The notes under the pieces are model-generated. The model saw only the letters and a list, made by a program, of their open reading frames with translations, did not search any database and was not told the DNA's origin. From assembly GCF_030161555.1 (NCBI RefSeq), contig NZ_BSUK01000001.1:2914001-2978000 (forward strand): a stretch of DNA of 64,000 nt. The letters are read 5' to 3'. This document shows, one piece after another, positions 30,603 through 39,840 of the stretch. The DNA comes from Luteimicrobium album. GTDB lineage: Bacteria > Actinomycetota > Actinomycetes > Actinomycetales > Cellulomonadaceae. Each line of letters starts with the position of its first letter. The first letter of the stretch is position 1. Both the position numbers and the translations under genes were made by a program.

Positions 30603-31730
30603 ATGAACGGCCCGACCGCGCCCCGACTCGCCCGCCCGACCACCCCGCCCGTCGCGGCGGCGCCCGTACCGGCGGGCTCGTCGGTGTCCTCGGACGTCGT
30701 CGGGCCGTGGCGTGGTCTGACCCTGTGCGCAGCGGCGGCGGCGCTCGTGATCGGCGCGCACGCGCTCGTCCCCATGCTCTCCGTGCCCGTGCTGGCTCTC
30801 GTCCTCGGGATCGTCGTGAGCACGGTCCTCCGGGTGCGTCCCGCCGGGGCTCGCACCCTCGCCCGGACCCACCTGGGCGGCGCCTGGGTGGCCAAGCACG
30901 GCCTGCGGACCGGCGTCGTGCTGCTCGGTCTCCAGCTCTCGCTGCCGCAGGTCCTCGCCCTCGGCTGGCGGGGGCTGACGGTCGTCGCGGTGACCGTCGC
31001 GGCGACGCTCGGCGGGACCGTCCTCCTCGGCCGCGCGCTGCGCCTCCCTCGCGCCACGAGCCTCCTCGTGGGCACGGGCTTCGCGATCTGCGGTGCCGCG
31101 GCCGTCAGCGCGATGAAGGGTGCCGTCGACCCCGACGAGGACCACGACGACGACGCGGCCGCCGCCCTCGCCCTGGTCACGATCTTCGGCTCGCTGGCGA
31201 TCGTCGTGCTGCCGTGGCTCACGGGGATCCTCGGGCTCGGCGACCACCGTGCCGGGCTCTGGATCGGCGCGAGCGTCCAGGAGGTCGCGCAGGTCGTCGC
31301 GGCGGCCGGAGCCGTCTCACCGGCCGCGCTCGCCGTCGCGACCGTGACGAAGCTTGCGCGCGTCGTGCTGCTCGCCCCGCTCGTGGCCTGTGCGGGCGTG
31401 GCCGTCACCCGGTCGCGACGACGCGCGGCGGTCGCGGCGGGACGGAGCGGCGCCGTGACGACAGGCCGCCGGGCCGCACCGGTGCCGCTCTTCGTCGTCG
31501 GCTTCCTGGCCGCCGTCGTGGTGCGTTCGCTCGGCGTCGTGCCCGACGGCGTCGTCCACGTGGCGACGCAGACCTCGAACGTGCTGTTCGCGGCCGCGCT
31601 GTTCGCGATGGGTCTCGCGGTCGACGTGCGCGGGCTCGTCCGCACCGGCGGCCGCGTCGTGGTGCTGGGCGCGGCGAGCGCCGCGGTCGCGACGGCGGTC
31701 GCGCTCGGCGCGGCGCTCCTGCTCGGGTGA
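30603..31730 (+). CDS. YeiH-family (UPF0324) membrane protein, putative anion/sulfate exporter
   Basis: A 375-residue inner-membrane protein with about ten hydrophobic segments. Family blocks seen are HGLRTGVVLLGLQLSL, VGTGFAICGAAAVSAMKG, GLWIGASVQEVAQVVAA and FAAALFAMGLAVDVRGL. Family members are called putative sulfate exporters on weak evidence. The ATG follows a GGAG site. Divergent LysR gene upstream; convergent methyltransferase gene 4 bases downstream. Frame intact. Confidence 0.87.
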   Translation: MNGPTAPRLARPTTPPVAAAPVPAGSSVSSDVVGPWRGLTLCAAAAALVIGAHALVPMLSVPVLALVLGIVVSTVLRVRPAGARTLARTHLGGAWVAKHGLRTGVVLLGLQLSLPQVLALGWRGLTVVAVTVAATLGGTVLLGRALRLPRATSLLVGTGFAICGAAAVSAMKGAVDPDEDHDDDAAAALALVTIFGSLAIVVLPWLTGILGLGDHRAGLWIGASVQEVAQVVAAAGAVSPAALAVATVTKLARVVLLAPLVACAGVAVTRSRRRAAVAAGRSGAVTTGRRAAPVPLFVVGFLAAVVVRSLGVVPDGVVHVATQTSNVLFAAALFAMGLAVDVRGLVRTGGRVVVLGAASAAVATAVALGAALLLG

Positions 31731-31734
31731 GTCG

Positions 31735-32508
31735 TCAGGCGGCTCGGTCGGTACGGACGCAGCGCGCGACGTAGGGGAGCGCCACGGCCTCGCGACCGGC
31801 GAGGTCGGGGTGCGTGGCCGCGAGCCGGTCGACCTCGTCGAGGATCGCCTCGCGCTCGACGTCCGGCACCGTGAGCAGGTGGCTGCGGGTGCCGGCGAGG
31901 GCGCGGAGCCCCGAGGGGGCGATGGTGTCCGTCCACGGGAAGACCGCCCGTTCGACCGGGCCGAACGCAGCGCCCGGGTGCGGGTCGAAGCTCTCCTCGG
32001 GCCGCTGCAGGCTGTCACCGCGGTGCAGCAGGTCGCCGAACGCGGCGACCCAGTCGACCGAGGTGTCGCGGTCGTTGCGGACGATGCCGAGTCGGCCGCC
32101 CGGCCGGAGGACGCGGGCGATCTCGCGACCCGCGACGGCCTCGTCGAACCAGTGCCACGCAGTCGCGACCAGGACGGCGTCGACGGACCCGTCGTCCAGC
32201 GGGACGGACTCCGCCGTCCCGACGTGCGCCTCGACGGTCGGCAGACGTGCCGTGAGCTCGGCCAGCATGGCCGGGGAGGCGTCCACGGCGACGACGTCGA
32301 GACCGCGTGCCACGAGCCGTTCGGTCAGCAGACCGGTCCCTGCGGCCAGGTCGAGGACGCGCGCCGGGGCCGGGGCGGCGCCGACGCCGTCGAGCAGCCA
32401 GTCGACGGCCGCGGCCGGATAGCCCGGCCGGGCGCGGGCGTATCCCGCAGCGCCCTGCTCGAAGGAGGCGGCTCGGGCCGCGCGTTGGGAGCGCTCGTCG
32501 TCGGTCAC
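31735..32508 (-). CDS. Class I SAM-dependent methyltransferase
   Basis: A 257-residue protein of the Methyltransf_11 group. Motif I is RVLDLAAGTGLLTERL, followed by LDVVAVDASPAMLAELTARL, an acidic SVPLDDGSVDAVLVATAWHWFD and IARVLRPGGRLGIVRND. The FEQGAAGYARARPGYP N-terminus is common to actinobacterial relatives. The substrate is unknown. It starts with GTG and is transcribed away from the tRNA genes. Confidence 0.83.
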   Translation of the reverse strand: MTDDERSQRAARAASFEQGAAGYARARPGYPAAAVDWLLDGVGAAPAPARVLDLAAGTGLLTERLVARGLDVVAVDASPAMLAELTARLPTVEAHVGTAESVPLDDGSVDAVLVATAWHWFDEAVAGREIARVLRPGGRLGIVRNDRDTSVDWVAAFGDLLHRGDSLQRPEESFDPHPGAAFGPVERAVFPWTDTIAPSGLRALAGTRSHLLTVPDVEREAILDEVDRLAATHPDLAGREAVALPYVARCVRTDRAA

Positions 32509-32539
32509 GTGCTCATCCCAGCACAGCGCCGCAGGCGTT

Positions 32540-32569
32540 TTGGCGCTGCCCGGTCCCGTCCGGTAGTGT
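32540..32569 (+). promoter_or_regulatory. Probable promoter of the tRNA pair
   Basis: TTGGCG (32540-32545) and TAGTGT (32564-32569) are 18 bases apart and lie about 70 bases upstream of tRNA-Gln. No other promoter-like pair was seen before the tRNAs. Confidence 0.45.
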
Positions 32570-32637
32570 TCTCGGTCGGTAGGAGTCCCGCGGACCGCCT
32601 CTCGGAGAGAGGTCTCGGCGCCGGATGATTACCCCCA

Positions 32638-32709
32638 TGGGGTATGGTGTAATTGGCAGCACGAGTGATTCTGGTTCACTTAGTCTAGGTTCGAGTCCTG
32701 GTACCCCAG
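32638..32709 (+). tRNA. tRNA-Gln (anticodon CUG)
   Basis: A full cloverleaf: acceptor TGGGGTA pairs with TACCCCA, the anticodon stem AGTGA/TCACT holds the loop TTCTGGT with anticodon CTG, and the T-arm contains GGTTCGAGTCC. The discriminator base is G, as expected for tRNA-Gln. The 3' CCA is not encoded. Confidence 0.95.
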
Positions 32710-32803
32710 CGGAGAACGCTCCGCCTCCCGCGGTCATGACCACGGGAAACATGCGGTAGAGTTCTCATCCGGCAGATGAACGCGCAGCGCTCGTCAGCCA
32801 CAG

Positions 32804-32876
32804 GCCCCCATCGTCTAGCGGCCTAGGACGTCGCCCTCTCACGGCGGTAACACGGGTTCAAATCCCGTTGGGGGTA
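32804..32876 (+). tRNA. tRNA-Glu (anticodon CUC)
   Basis: Acceptor GCCCCCA pairs with TGGGGGT (a G-U at the first pair). The anticodon loop CTCTCAC has anticodon CTC, with a U-G first pair in that stem. The T-arm is GGGTTCAAATCCC. The discriminator is A and CCA is not encoded. It is about 95 bases after tRNA-Gln, probably on the same transcript. Confidence 0.95.
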
Positions 32877-32881
32877 CAAGC

Positions 32882-32917
32882 GAGGCCCGGTCATCCGACT
32901 CAGGATGACCGGGCCTC
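32882..32917 (+). terminator. Rho-independent terminator of the tRNA transcript
   Basis: A perfect 15-bp stem (32882-32896 with 32903-32917) and the loop GACTCA are followed by TTCCTTTCCC. It begins 5 bases after tRNA-Glu. Confidence 0.88.
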
Positions 32918-33066
32918 TTCCTTTCCCGACGACGGGGCGTGGGGTGCGTGGGGCGGCGCGCCCGGGGCGTGTCGAAAGCCCCGGAATCGGCCTCGATGGG
33001 TAAACTGCCGCACGCGTCCCTACCTGCCCGACCCATCCGACGACCGCGCGATCCCGAGGAGCTGCG

Positions 33067-33237
33067 ATGCCCGGCAAGGCGAAGACGGTCCTGATCTGGT
33101 TCGTCGTGGCGTTCCTGGTCTACGCGATCGTCAAGAGCCCCGACAAGGCGGCCGACGTCATCAAGGGCATCGGCGACGTGATCGTCCAGGCGTTCGAGGG
33201 CATCGGCAACTTCTTCTCGGCGCTCGTCGGGAAGTGA
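33067..33237 (+). CDS. Small single-pass membrane protein, 56 aa
   Basis: The frame reads MPGKAKTVLIWFVVAFLVYA, then a short amphipathic tail ending FFSALVGK. One transmembrane helix (about residues 8-22) follows a Lys-rich start. Similar tiny proteins are found widely in Actinobacteria without known function. GAGGAG lies 10 bases before the ATG. A PH-domain protein gene follows after 16 bases, so the two probably form an operon. Confidence 0.65.
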   Translation: MPGKAKTVLIWFVVAFLVYAIVKSPDKAADVIKGIGDVIVQAFEGIGNFFSALVGK

Positions 33238-33253
33238 CCCGGAGCGTGGTCGC

Positions 33254-34314
33254 ATGACCCCGCGCGACGCCGAGGGCGCCGCCCGGCACGACCCCGGGCC
33301 ACCGCGGTGCTCCGGCAGATCGTCCTGCCGGCGGAGCGCGTCGTCGTCGCGAGCCACCGCCACTGGGCGTCCGTCGCCGAGCCGGCGGCCACGGCCGTGC
33401 TGGGGCTCGTGGTCGCCGCGGTCCTCGTCACGGTCGCCGAGCGCGGCTTCCAGGTCGACGCCGGCCTGCTGTGGTGGCTGGCGCTCATCCCGATCGGCCG
33501 TGCCGTGTACCGGGTCTTCGAGTGGCGCCTCGAGTGGTTCGTGGCGACCGACAAGCGTCTGCTGCTCACGTCGGGATTCATCTCGCGCAAGGTCGCGATG
33601 ATGCCCATCGTCAAGGTCACCGACATGAGCTACACGCGCACACCGCTCGGACGGTTGCTCGGCTACGGCCGGTTCGTCCTCGAGTCCGCGGGCCAGGACC
33701 AGGCGATGCGACGGATCGACTGGGTCGCGCACCCCGACGCCACGTACCGCAGCATCTGCGACACGCTGTTCGGCGGGGACGTCCCCGGGCGCGGTACCGG
33801 GTCGCGCCCCGGCACGGGTGGACGGACCGGTCCCGTCGCGGCCCCGGTGGCAGAGGCGCGATCCGCGCCCGCCGCGGGCTTCTCGGCCGCGCCGACGGGC
33901 GAGCTTCCCGTGGTCCCCCCGCCACCGCCCCCGTCGTTCGCTCCCACGGCCGCGTCCGGCACGGGGTCCCGTGCAGTCCCGTCACGGCCGCCCGCCGCGC
34001 CGGCTCCCGCGGCCCCCGTGGACGCGCCACCCAGGCCGCGCGCCGGACGCCGCGAGGCCTCAGGACCGTCGTCGGAGGCTCCGTCCAGGCCCGCCGCGCC
34101 CCAGCGGGGAGTGCCCGTCGAGCCGCCGTCGTGGCCGGCGTCGGACAGCATGCCCGCAGGGATGCTCCCCCGAACCTGTCCCGCCGGGGCAGGTTCGGCC
34201 TCGACCTCACTCGCCGGCGCGGGCGAGGACCTCGGTGAGACGGTTCGCGGCCGCGACGACCGCGGGCGCGTGGAGGCGCCCGGGCTGACGCGACAGGCGC
34301 TCGACGGGTCCTGA
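33254..34314 (+). CDS. PH-domain (bPH2/YdbS-like) membrane protein with Pro-rich tail (frameshift)
   Basis: The ATG at 33254 opens MTPRDAEGAARHDP; one more C in CCCC near 33293 joins it to AVLRQIVLPAERVVV. Two membrane helices follow (AATAVLGLVVAAVLVTVAE and LLWWLALIPIGRAVYRV), then a bacterial PH domain with FVATDKRLLLTSGFISRKVAMMPI and MSYTRTPLGRLLGYGRFVLESAGQ. The remaining 150 residues are Pro/Ala-rich. The open frame ends at 34314, overlapping the IclR gene by 108 bases and passing a hairpin at 34172; the true stop may be earlier. Function unknown. Confidence 0.7.
34172..34196. terminator. Hairpin at the iclR 3' end
   Basis: An 11-bp stem (34172-34182 with 34186-34196, one G-U pair) around GCC. 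It lies 10 bases past the iclR stop on the minus strand and inside the Pro-rich tail of the open frame on the plus strand; probably a bidirectional terminator. Confidence 0.45.
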
Positions 34315-34926
34315 GATGGACACCGCGGCGACCACGCGGCCGGCCTGGTTGCGGACGGGTGCGGACACCGACGCGACCCCGAGCTCGCGCTCGCCGACGG
34401 ACTGCGCCCAGCCGCGGCGTCGCACGCCCGACAGGATCGTCGCGGTGAACTTCGCGTCCCGCAGACCGCGGTGGAGCCGATCGGGCTCCTCCCACGCGAG
34501 GAGGATCTGCGCTGCGGAGCCCGCCCCCATCGTCAGCGTGGCGCCGACCGGGATCGAGTCGCGCAGGCCGACGGGCCGCTCGGCGGTCGCGACGCAGATG
34601 CGCAGGTCGCCCTGGCGTCGGTAGAGCTGGGCGCTCTCGCCCGTGTGGTCGCGGAGCGCGGTCAGCACGGGGTTCGCCGCGGCGAGCAGCCGGTCCTCGC
34701 CGGCCGCGGTCGCGAGCTCGTTGAGCCGCGGGCCGAGCACGAACCGGCCCTGCATGTCGCGCGAGACGAAGCGCAGGTTCTCGAGGGCGACCGCGAGCCG
34801 GTGCGCGGTCGGGCGGGCGAGCCCCGTCGACACCACGAGCTGGGCCAACGTCGCTGGTCCGGCCTCGAGGGCGCTCAGGACGGACGCTGCCTTGTCGAGC
34901 ACGCCGACTCCGCTAGTATTGTCCAT
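34207..34926 (-). CDS. IclR-family regulator of leucine biosynthesis (NdgR/LtbR type)
   Basis: A 239-residue IclR protein. The N-terminal winged helix reads [22 protein letters not shown] and [15 protein letters not shown]; the C-terminal effector domain has [25 protein letters not shown] and [20 protein letters not shown]. The divergent arrangement with leuCD is the hallmark of LtbR (Corynebacterium) and NdgR (Streptomyces), which control leuCD, leuB and related genes. A dyad lies between the two genes and an identical half site lies before leuB. Frame intact. Confidence 0.9.
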   Translation of the reverse strand: MDNTSGVGVLDKAASVLSALEAGPATLAQLVVSTGLARPTAHRLAVALENLRFVSRDMQGRFVLGPRLNELATAAGEDRLLAAANPVLTALRDHTGESAQLYRRQGDLRICVATAERPVGLRDSIPVGATLTMGAGSAAQILLAWEEPDRLHRGLRDAKFTATILSGVRRRGWAQSVGERELGVASVSAPVRNQAGRVVAAVSISGPVERLSRQPGRLHAPAVVAAANRLTEVLARAGE

Positions 34927-34940
34927 AGGCCGAATACTGG

Positions 34941-34988
34941 CGTCTCAGCCGCTGAGATGCAAATGCGCCAGGATTCGGCGCGTAGTAT
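34941..34988. promoter_or_regulatory. leuCD / iclR divergent control region
   Basis: A perfect dyad TCTCAG-CCG-CTGAGA (34943-34957) lies 17 bases before the iclR start. Its left half extended by two bases (CGTCTCAG) is identical to the element before leuB. A TAGTAT box (34983-34988) is a likely leuC -10. The dyad would let the IclR protein act on both divergent promoters. Confidence 0.55.
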
Positions 34989-35064
34989 CGCCGCGCCGTC
35001 GTCCGCGGGCTCGCCCCCGGCGCCGACGGCAGAGCGCACCGAGAAGGAACGAGAGGACACCCCC

Positions 35065-36599
35065 ATGGCCGGCACGCTGGCAGAGAAGGTCTGGCAGGCG
35101 CACCTGGTGCGCCGTGGCACCGACGGGTCGCCGGACCTCCTCTACATCGACCTCCACCTCGTGCACGAGGTGACGAGCCCCAGGCCTTCGAGGGCCTCCG
35201 GCTCGCCGGTCGCCCCGTGCGCCGCCCGGACCTCACGCTCGCGACCGAGGACCACAACACCCCCACGCTCGACATCGACCTGCCCATCGCGGACGAGACG
35301 AGCCGCAAGCAGATCGACACGCTGCGGGCCAACGCCGCCGAGTTCGGCGTCCGGATCCACTCGCTCGGCGACGCGGACCAGGGCATCGTCCACCAGGTGG
35401 GCCCGCAGCTCGGCCTCACGCAGCCCGGCCTGACCGTGGTCTGCGGCGACTCGCACACCTCGACGCACGGCGCGTTCGGCGCGCTCGCGTTCGGCATCGG
35501 CACGTCCGAGGTCGAGCACGTGCTCGCGACCCAGACGCTCCCGCTCGCGCCGTTCAAGACCATGGCGATCACCGTCGACGGCGAGCTCCCGCCCGGCACG
35601 ACGAGCAAGGACATCATCCTCGCGATCATCGCGAAGATCGGCACCGGCGGCGGGCAGGGCTACGTGCTCGAGTACCGCGGCGAAGCGATCCGCAACCTCT
35701 CCATGGAGGCGCGGATGACGATCTGCAACATGTCGATCGAGGCCGGCGCCCGCGCCGGCATGATCGCGCCCGACGACACCACGTTCGACTACCTCAAGGG
35801 TCGTCCGCACGCGCCCGAGGGCGAGGACTGGGACGCCGCTGTCGAGTACTGGCGCACGCTGCGCTCGGACGACGACGCCGAGTTCGACGCCGAGGTGGTC
35901 CTCCGGGCCGCCGACCTCGAGCCCTTCGTGACCTGGGGCACCAACCCCGGGCAGGGTCTGCCGCTGTCGGCCAACGTGCCCGTGCCCGCCGAGATCGCCG
36001 ACGCCAACGAGCGCGTCGCGGCCGAGCGTGCCCTCGAGTACATGGGCCTCGAGCCCGGCGTCCCGCTGCGCGACGTCAAGGTCGACACGGTCTTCATCGG
36101 CTCGTGCACCAACGGCCGCATCGAGGACCTGCGCTCCGTCGCCAAGGTGCTCAAGGGCCGCGAGAAGGCGAAGGACGTCCGCGTGCTCGTGGTCCCGGCC
36201 TCGGCGCGCGTGCGCCTCCAGGCCGAGGCCGAGGGCCTCGACGCCATCTTCAAGGACTTCGGTGCGGAGTGGCGGAACGCTGGCTGCTCGATGTGCCTCG
36301 GCATGAACCCCGACCAGCTCGCCCCCGGGGAGCGCTCGGCGTCGACGTCGAACCGCAACTTCGAGGGCCGCCAGGGCAAGGGCGGGCGCACGCACCTCGT
36401 GTCGCCGCTCGTCGCCGCCGCGACCGCGATCCGCGGCACGCTGTCCTCGCTCGCCGACCTCGACCTGCCGGGCGACGTCGACCTCACGACGTTCGACGGC
36501 TCGCCGCTCGACGGCGTCGGCGCGCCCGGGTTCGACGGCGACGCGCCCGCCGTCGTCGACCTGGGGCTGCCCGTCCTGTCCGTCGGCCCGCAGGCCTGA
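35065..36599 (+). CDS. leuC: 3-Isopropylmalate dehydratase large subunit (one frameshift)
   Basis: About 511 residues of aconitase-family large subunit; with LeuD it isomerises 2- and 3-isopropylmalate and, in the citramalate route, citramalate. Iron-sulfur cysteines lie in [13 protein letters not shown] and [33 protein letters not shown] and [16 protein letters not shown] are also family blocks. The N-terminus ([13 protein letters not shown]) is in another frame: one C is missing from CCCC near 35172, and restoring it reads [13 protein letters not shown]. leuD follows after 26 bases. The gene is divergent from iclR. Confidence 0.94.
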
Positions 36600-36625
36600 C
36601 CCCGCTTCCCGGAAGGAAGAGACCC

Positions 36626-37264
36626 ATGGAGAAGTTCACCGTCCACACGGGCGTCGGGGTTCCGCTGCGTCGCAGCAACGTCGACACCGACCAGATCATC
36701 CCCGCCGTGTACCTCAAGCGGATCACCCGCACCGGCTTCGAGGACGCCCTGTTCTCCGCCTGGCGGAACGACCCGTCGTTCGTGCTCAACCAGGACGCCT
36801 ACCGGACCGGCTCCGTGCTCGTCGCCGGCCCCGACTTCGGCACCGGCTCGTCGCGCGAGCACGCGGTCTGGGCGCTCAAGGACTACGGGTTCCGCGTCGT
36901 GCTCGCGTCTCGCTTCGCGGACATCTTCCGCGGGAACTCGGGCAAGCAGGGCCTCGTGGCGGGCGTCGTCGCCCAGGAGGACATCGAGCTCCTCTGGAAG
37001 ATCCTCGAGACCAAGCCCGGCACCGAGGTGACCGTCGACCTCGTCGAGCGCACCGTCCACGCGGACGACATCACCGTGCCGTTCCACGTGGACGACTACA
37101 CCCGCTGGCGCCTGCTCGAGGGCCTCGACGACATCGGCCTCACGCTCCAGCACCAGGACGAGATCTCGGCCTTCGAGGCGACGCGCGCGTCGTGGCGCCC
37201 CCGGACCCTCCCGGCCAAGCACCTGCCGTCGGTCGAGATCGAGGCGGCCCGACCCACCGTCTGA
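36626..37264 (+). CDS. leuD: 3-Isopropylmalate dehydratase small subunit
   Basis: A 212-residue aconitase swivel-domain protein of normal length. Seen are [41 protein letters not shown] and [14 protein letters not shown]. It partners LeuC. The ATG has GGAAGGAAG about 8 bases upstream. Frame intact. Confidence 0.96.
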   Translation: MEKFTVHTGVGVPLRRSNVDTDQIIPAVYLKRITRTGFEDALFSAWRNDPSFVLNQDAYRTGSVLVAGPDFGTGSSREHAVWALKDYGFRVVLASRFADIFRGNSGKQGLVAGVVAQEDIELLWKILETKPGTEVTVDLVERTVHADDITVPFHVDDYTRWRLLEGLDDIGLTLQHQDEISAFEATRASWRPRTLPAKHLPSVEIEAARPTV

Positions 37265-37306
37265 CGCCGGGCCTCGGCCCGGGCGGGGCCGTCCGGACGC
37301 GTGGTC

Positions 37307-38188
37307 TCACGCGCCGGGCGGCCCTTGCCGTACCCGCTCGAACAGTGACGCAGGCGTGGCGCTCTTCGGGTCCCAGCGCGCTTCGACCCACCACGTCGCC
37401 CCCGCCTCGGCGAGCGCATCCAGACGGTCCTGCGCGGCCGCGGGGTCGTCGTCGGGCAGGACGCCCTGGACGACGACGTCGAAGGGCGCCTCGGCGGGGC
37501 GCTCCAGGCCGAGCTCGGCCCGGCGGGCGTCGAGCCACGCGACCAGCGCGGCGACGTCGTCGGGCCGGGTCTCTTCGAACGCGCGCTCGCCGCGGAGCTG
37601 CAGGACGATCCCGTCCGCCCGCAGAGCACGGTCCAGGGACCTCGTCGGCGGGCGCTCCGCGTCCCACACGCCCACGGGCCACACGGGCACGCGGGGCCCG
37701 ATCCCGGGCCGGGTCACCGGGCGGGGGAGGAACTGCATCGCGCCCGTGCTCGTGTGCGTCCCCGTGAACTCGAACGGCTCGCCCGTCCACGCACGCTCGA
37801 GGAAGGCGAGCGCGTCGTCCAGGAGCTCCGCGCGCTCGCGGAGCCCGGTGAGCTGGCCGGGGACTGCGGTGAAGCCCGCGTCGTCGAGCGCGCCGACGCC
37901 GACCGGGAGGACGAGGCGCCCGCCGGAGAGGCGGTCGACGGTCACGGTCTGCCCGACGAGCTCCCACGGCCGCCGCCGCGGGAACGCGAAGACCATGGCC
38001 CCGAGCGTGATGCGCGAGGTGCGCGCCGCGGAGGCCGCGAGCACGGCCCACGGGTCCGCCATCTCCTGCGAGCCGATGCTCAGGCCGTCCCAGGTGAAGA
38101 CGCCGTCCCACCCGTGCTGCTCCGCCTCGACCGCGAGGTCGACCGACTCCGCCGCCGTCGTGCTGCTCGCCACGATCCCGATCCGCAT
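37307..38188 (-). CDS. LLM-class flavin-dependent oxidoreductase
   Basis: A 293-residue luciferase-like monooxygenase-fold protein. The N-terminus (MRIGIVASSTTAAESVDLAV), the WDGVFTWDGL strand and RLVLPVGVGALDDAGFTAVPG with an AELLDDALAFLERAW helix are typical. It would bind FMN or F420; the sequence does not decide which. The substrate is unknown. The ATG follows TAACGT by 7 bases. It ends 43 bases from the convergent leuD stop. Confidence 0.83.
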   Translation of the reverse strand: MRIGIVASSTTAAESVDLAVEAEQHGWDGVFTWDGLSIGSQEMADPWAVLAASAARTSRITLGAMVFAFPRRRPWELVGQTVTVDRLSGGRLVLPVGVGALDDAGFTAVPGQLTGLRERAELLDDALAFLERAWTGEPFEFTGTHTSTGAMQFLPRPVTRPGIGPRVPVWPVGVWDAERPPTRSLDRALRADGIVLQLRGERAFEETRPDDVAALVAWLDARRAELGLERPAEAPFDVVVQGVLPDDDPAAAQDRLDALAEAGATWWVEARWDPKSATPASLFERVRQGPPGA

Positions 38189-38492
38189 GGCCCCGACGTT
38201 AGGTCTGCCCACCCACACCCCGCGAGGTAGTACGGCCGCCGGTCTACCTCGCGGGGCGGGCGGTCCTCGGCGTGGGCGGGAACATGGGAATGAACGGGCG
38301 GTTCGGGTGGTTCGTCCCCTCGTGTGGAGGTGCTGCGACGACGTCGTGCGTGCCGTGCGTGCCGGTAGGGGAGCGCCCCTCGGGTGACGTACGGTGGTGC
38401 GCGGCCCGGCCGAGGGGAACGCAAGACCGGCGCCACACCGCGTCAGGTGCCCCTGTGCGCGCGAACGACGAGCTGTGGGTGACGATAGGCCT
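38189..38492. other. Divergent intergenic region between LLM gene and murA
   Basis: The one clear structure is an inverted repeat with 11-base arms (38220-38230 and 38244-38254, CCGCGAGGTAG and its complement) around 13 bases, 32 bases before the LLM oxidoreductase start; it could be an operator or hairpin. A small CGTGCGTGC direct repeat lies near 38346-38362. An open frame runs through to murA but has no coding look. I saw no RNA gene. Confidence 0.4.
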
Positions 38493-39809
38493 ATGTCAGA
38501 TCTGCTGTACGTCAACGGCGGCAACCCGCTCCAGGGGACCATCACCGTCCGGGGTGCGAAGAACTTCGTCTCGAAGGCGATGGTCGCCTCGGTGCTCGGC
38601 GAGACGCCGAGCGAGCTGCGCAACGTCCCGCAGATCCGCGACGTGAACGTCGTCACCGGCCTGCTCGAGCTGCACGGCGTCCGGGTCGACTCCGACCCGG
38701 TGGCGGGCACGCTGCGGCTGGACCCGCGCGACGTCGAGTCCGCGCACGTCGCCGACATCGACGCGCACGCGGGCTCGAGCCGCATCCCGATCCTGTTCTG
38801 CGGCCCGCTGCTGCACCGGCTCGGCGAGGCGTTCATCCCCGACCTCGGCGGCTGCCACATCGGCGACCGGCCGATCAACTACCACCTCGACATCCTGCGC
38901 CAGTTCGGCGCCGTCGTGGACAAGCGCGAGCAGGGCATCCACATCCGCGCGCCGCGCGGCCTGCACGGCACCAAGGTCGAGCTCCCGTACCCGAGCGTCG
39001 GCGCGACCGAGCAGCTCCTCCTCACGGCCGTCCGTGCCGACGGCGTGACGGAGCTCTCCAACGCGGCGATCGAGCCCGAGATCATGGACCTCATCGCCGT
39101 CCTGCAGAAGATGGGCGCCGTCATCTCCGTGGACACCGACCGGGTGATCCGCGTCGAGGGCGTCGACCGGCTCGTGGGGTTCCGGCACACCGCGCTCGCG
39201 GACCGCATCGAGGCCGCCTCGTGGGCGTCCGCGGCGCTCGCCACCGCGGGCGACGTCTACGTCAAGGGCGCGACGCAGCCCGAGATGATGACGTTCCTCA
39301 ACACGTTCCGGAAGGTCGGCGGCGAGTTCGAGGTCGACGACCAGGGCATCCGCTTCTACCACCCGGGCGGCGACCTCAACGCGATCGTCCTCGAGACCGA
39401 CGTCCACCCCGGCTTCATGACGGACTGGCAGCAGCCGCTCGTCGTCGCCCTCACGCAGGCCAAGGGGCTGTCGATCGTCCACGAGACCGTCTACGAGAAC
39501 CGGTTCGGGTTCACGGACGCGCTGCGCGGGATGGGCGCCACGATCCAGGTCTACAAGGAGTGCCTCGGGGGTCGGCCCTGCCGGTTCGGCCAGCGCAACT
39601 TCCACCACTCCGCCGTGATCTCCGGCCCGACGCCGCTCGCCGCCGCCGAGATCGAGGTCCCCGACCTGCGGGGCGGGTTCAGCCACCTCATCGCCGCGCT
39701 CGCGGCGAAGGGCACCTCGACGGTGCGGGGGATCTCGCTCATCGACCGTGGCTACGAGCACTTCCAGGAGAAGCTGTCCGCCCTGGGCGCCGAGGTCGGT
39801 CGCGACTGA
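38493..39809 (+). CDS. murA: UDP-N-acetylglucosamine 1-carboxyvinyltransferase
   Basis: A 438-residue EPSP-synthase-fold enzyme for the first committed step of peptidoglycan synthesis. The catalytic, fosfomycin-target cysteine is C121 in PDLGGCHIGDRPINYHL, so classic fosfomycin binding is possible. VRGAKNFVSKAMVASVL at the N-terminus binds substrate, and YENRFGFTDALRGMGA and LRGGFSHLIAALAAKG are family blocks. Followed by plsC and gpsA. The frame is intact. Confidence 0.95.
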   Translation: MSDLLYVNGGNPLQGTITVRGAKNFVSKAMVASVLGETPSELRNVPQIRDVNVVTGLLELHGVRVDSDPVAGTLRLDPRDVESAHVADIDAHAGSSRIPILFCGPLLHRLGEAFIPDLGGCHIGDRPINYHLDILRQFGAVVDKREQGIHIRAPRGLHGTKVELPYPSVGATEQLLLTAVRADGVTELSNAAIEPEIMDLIAVLQKMGAVISVDTDRVIRVEGVDRLVGFRHTALADRIEAASWASAALATAGDVYVKGATQPEMMTFLNTFRKVGGEFEVDDQGIRFYHPGGDLNAIVLETDVHPGFMTDWQQPLVVALTQAKGLSIVHETVYENRFGFTDALRGMGATIQVYKECLGGRPCRFGQRNFHHSAVISGPTPLAAAEIEVPDLRGGFSHLIAALAAKGTSTVRGISLIDRGYEHFQEKLSALGAEVGRD

Positions 39810-39840
39810 CCCGACCCCGGGCCCGGTAGGCTGGTGCACC

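Noticed and set aside
32638..32876. A third tRNA between or after the two tRNAs
   Set aside because: The 94-base spacer and the downstream region show no cloverleaf; a terminator follows tRNA-Glu at once.
34207..34314. True coding overlap of the PH-domain protein with iclR
   Set aside because: The tail there is not conserved in character and a hairpin at 34172 suggests transcription stops earlier; the stop was probably lost to a shift.
38272..38492. A short gene before murA
   Set aside because: The frame runs into murA's region without a plausible start or conserved segment; composition is not coding-like.
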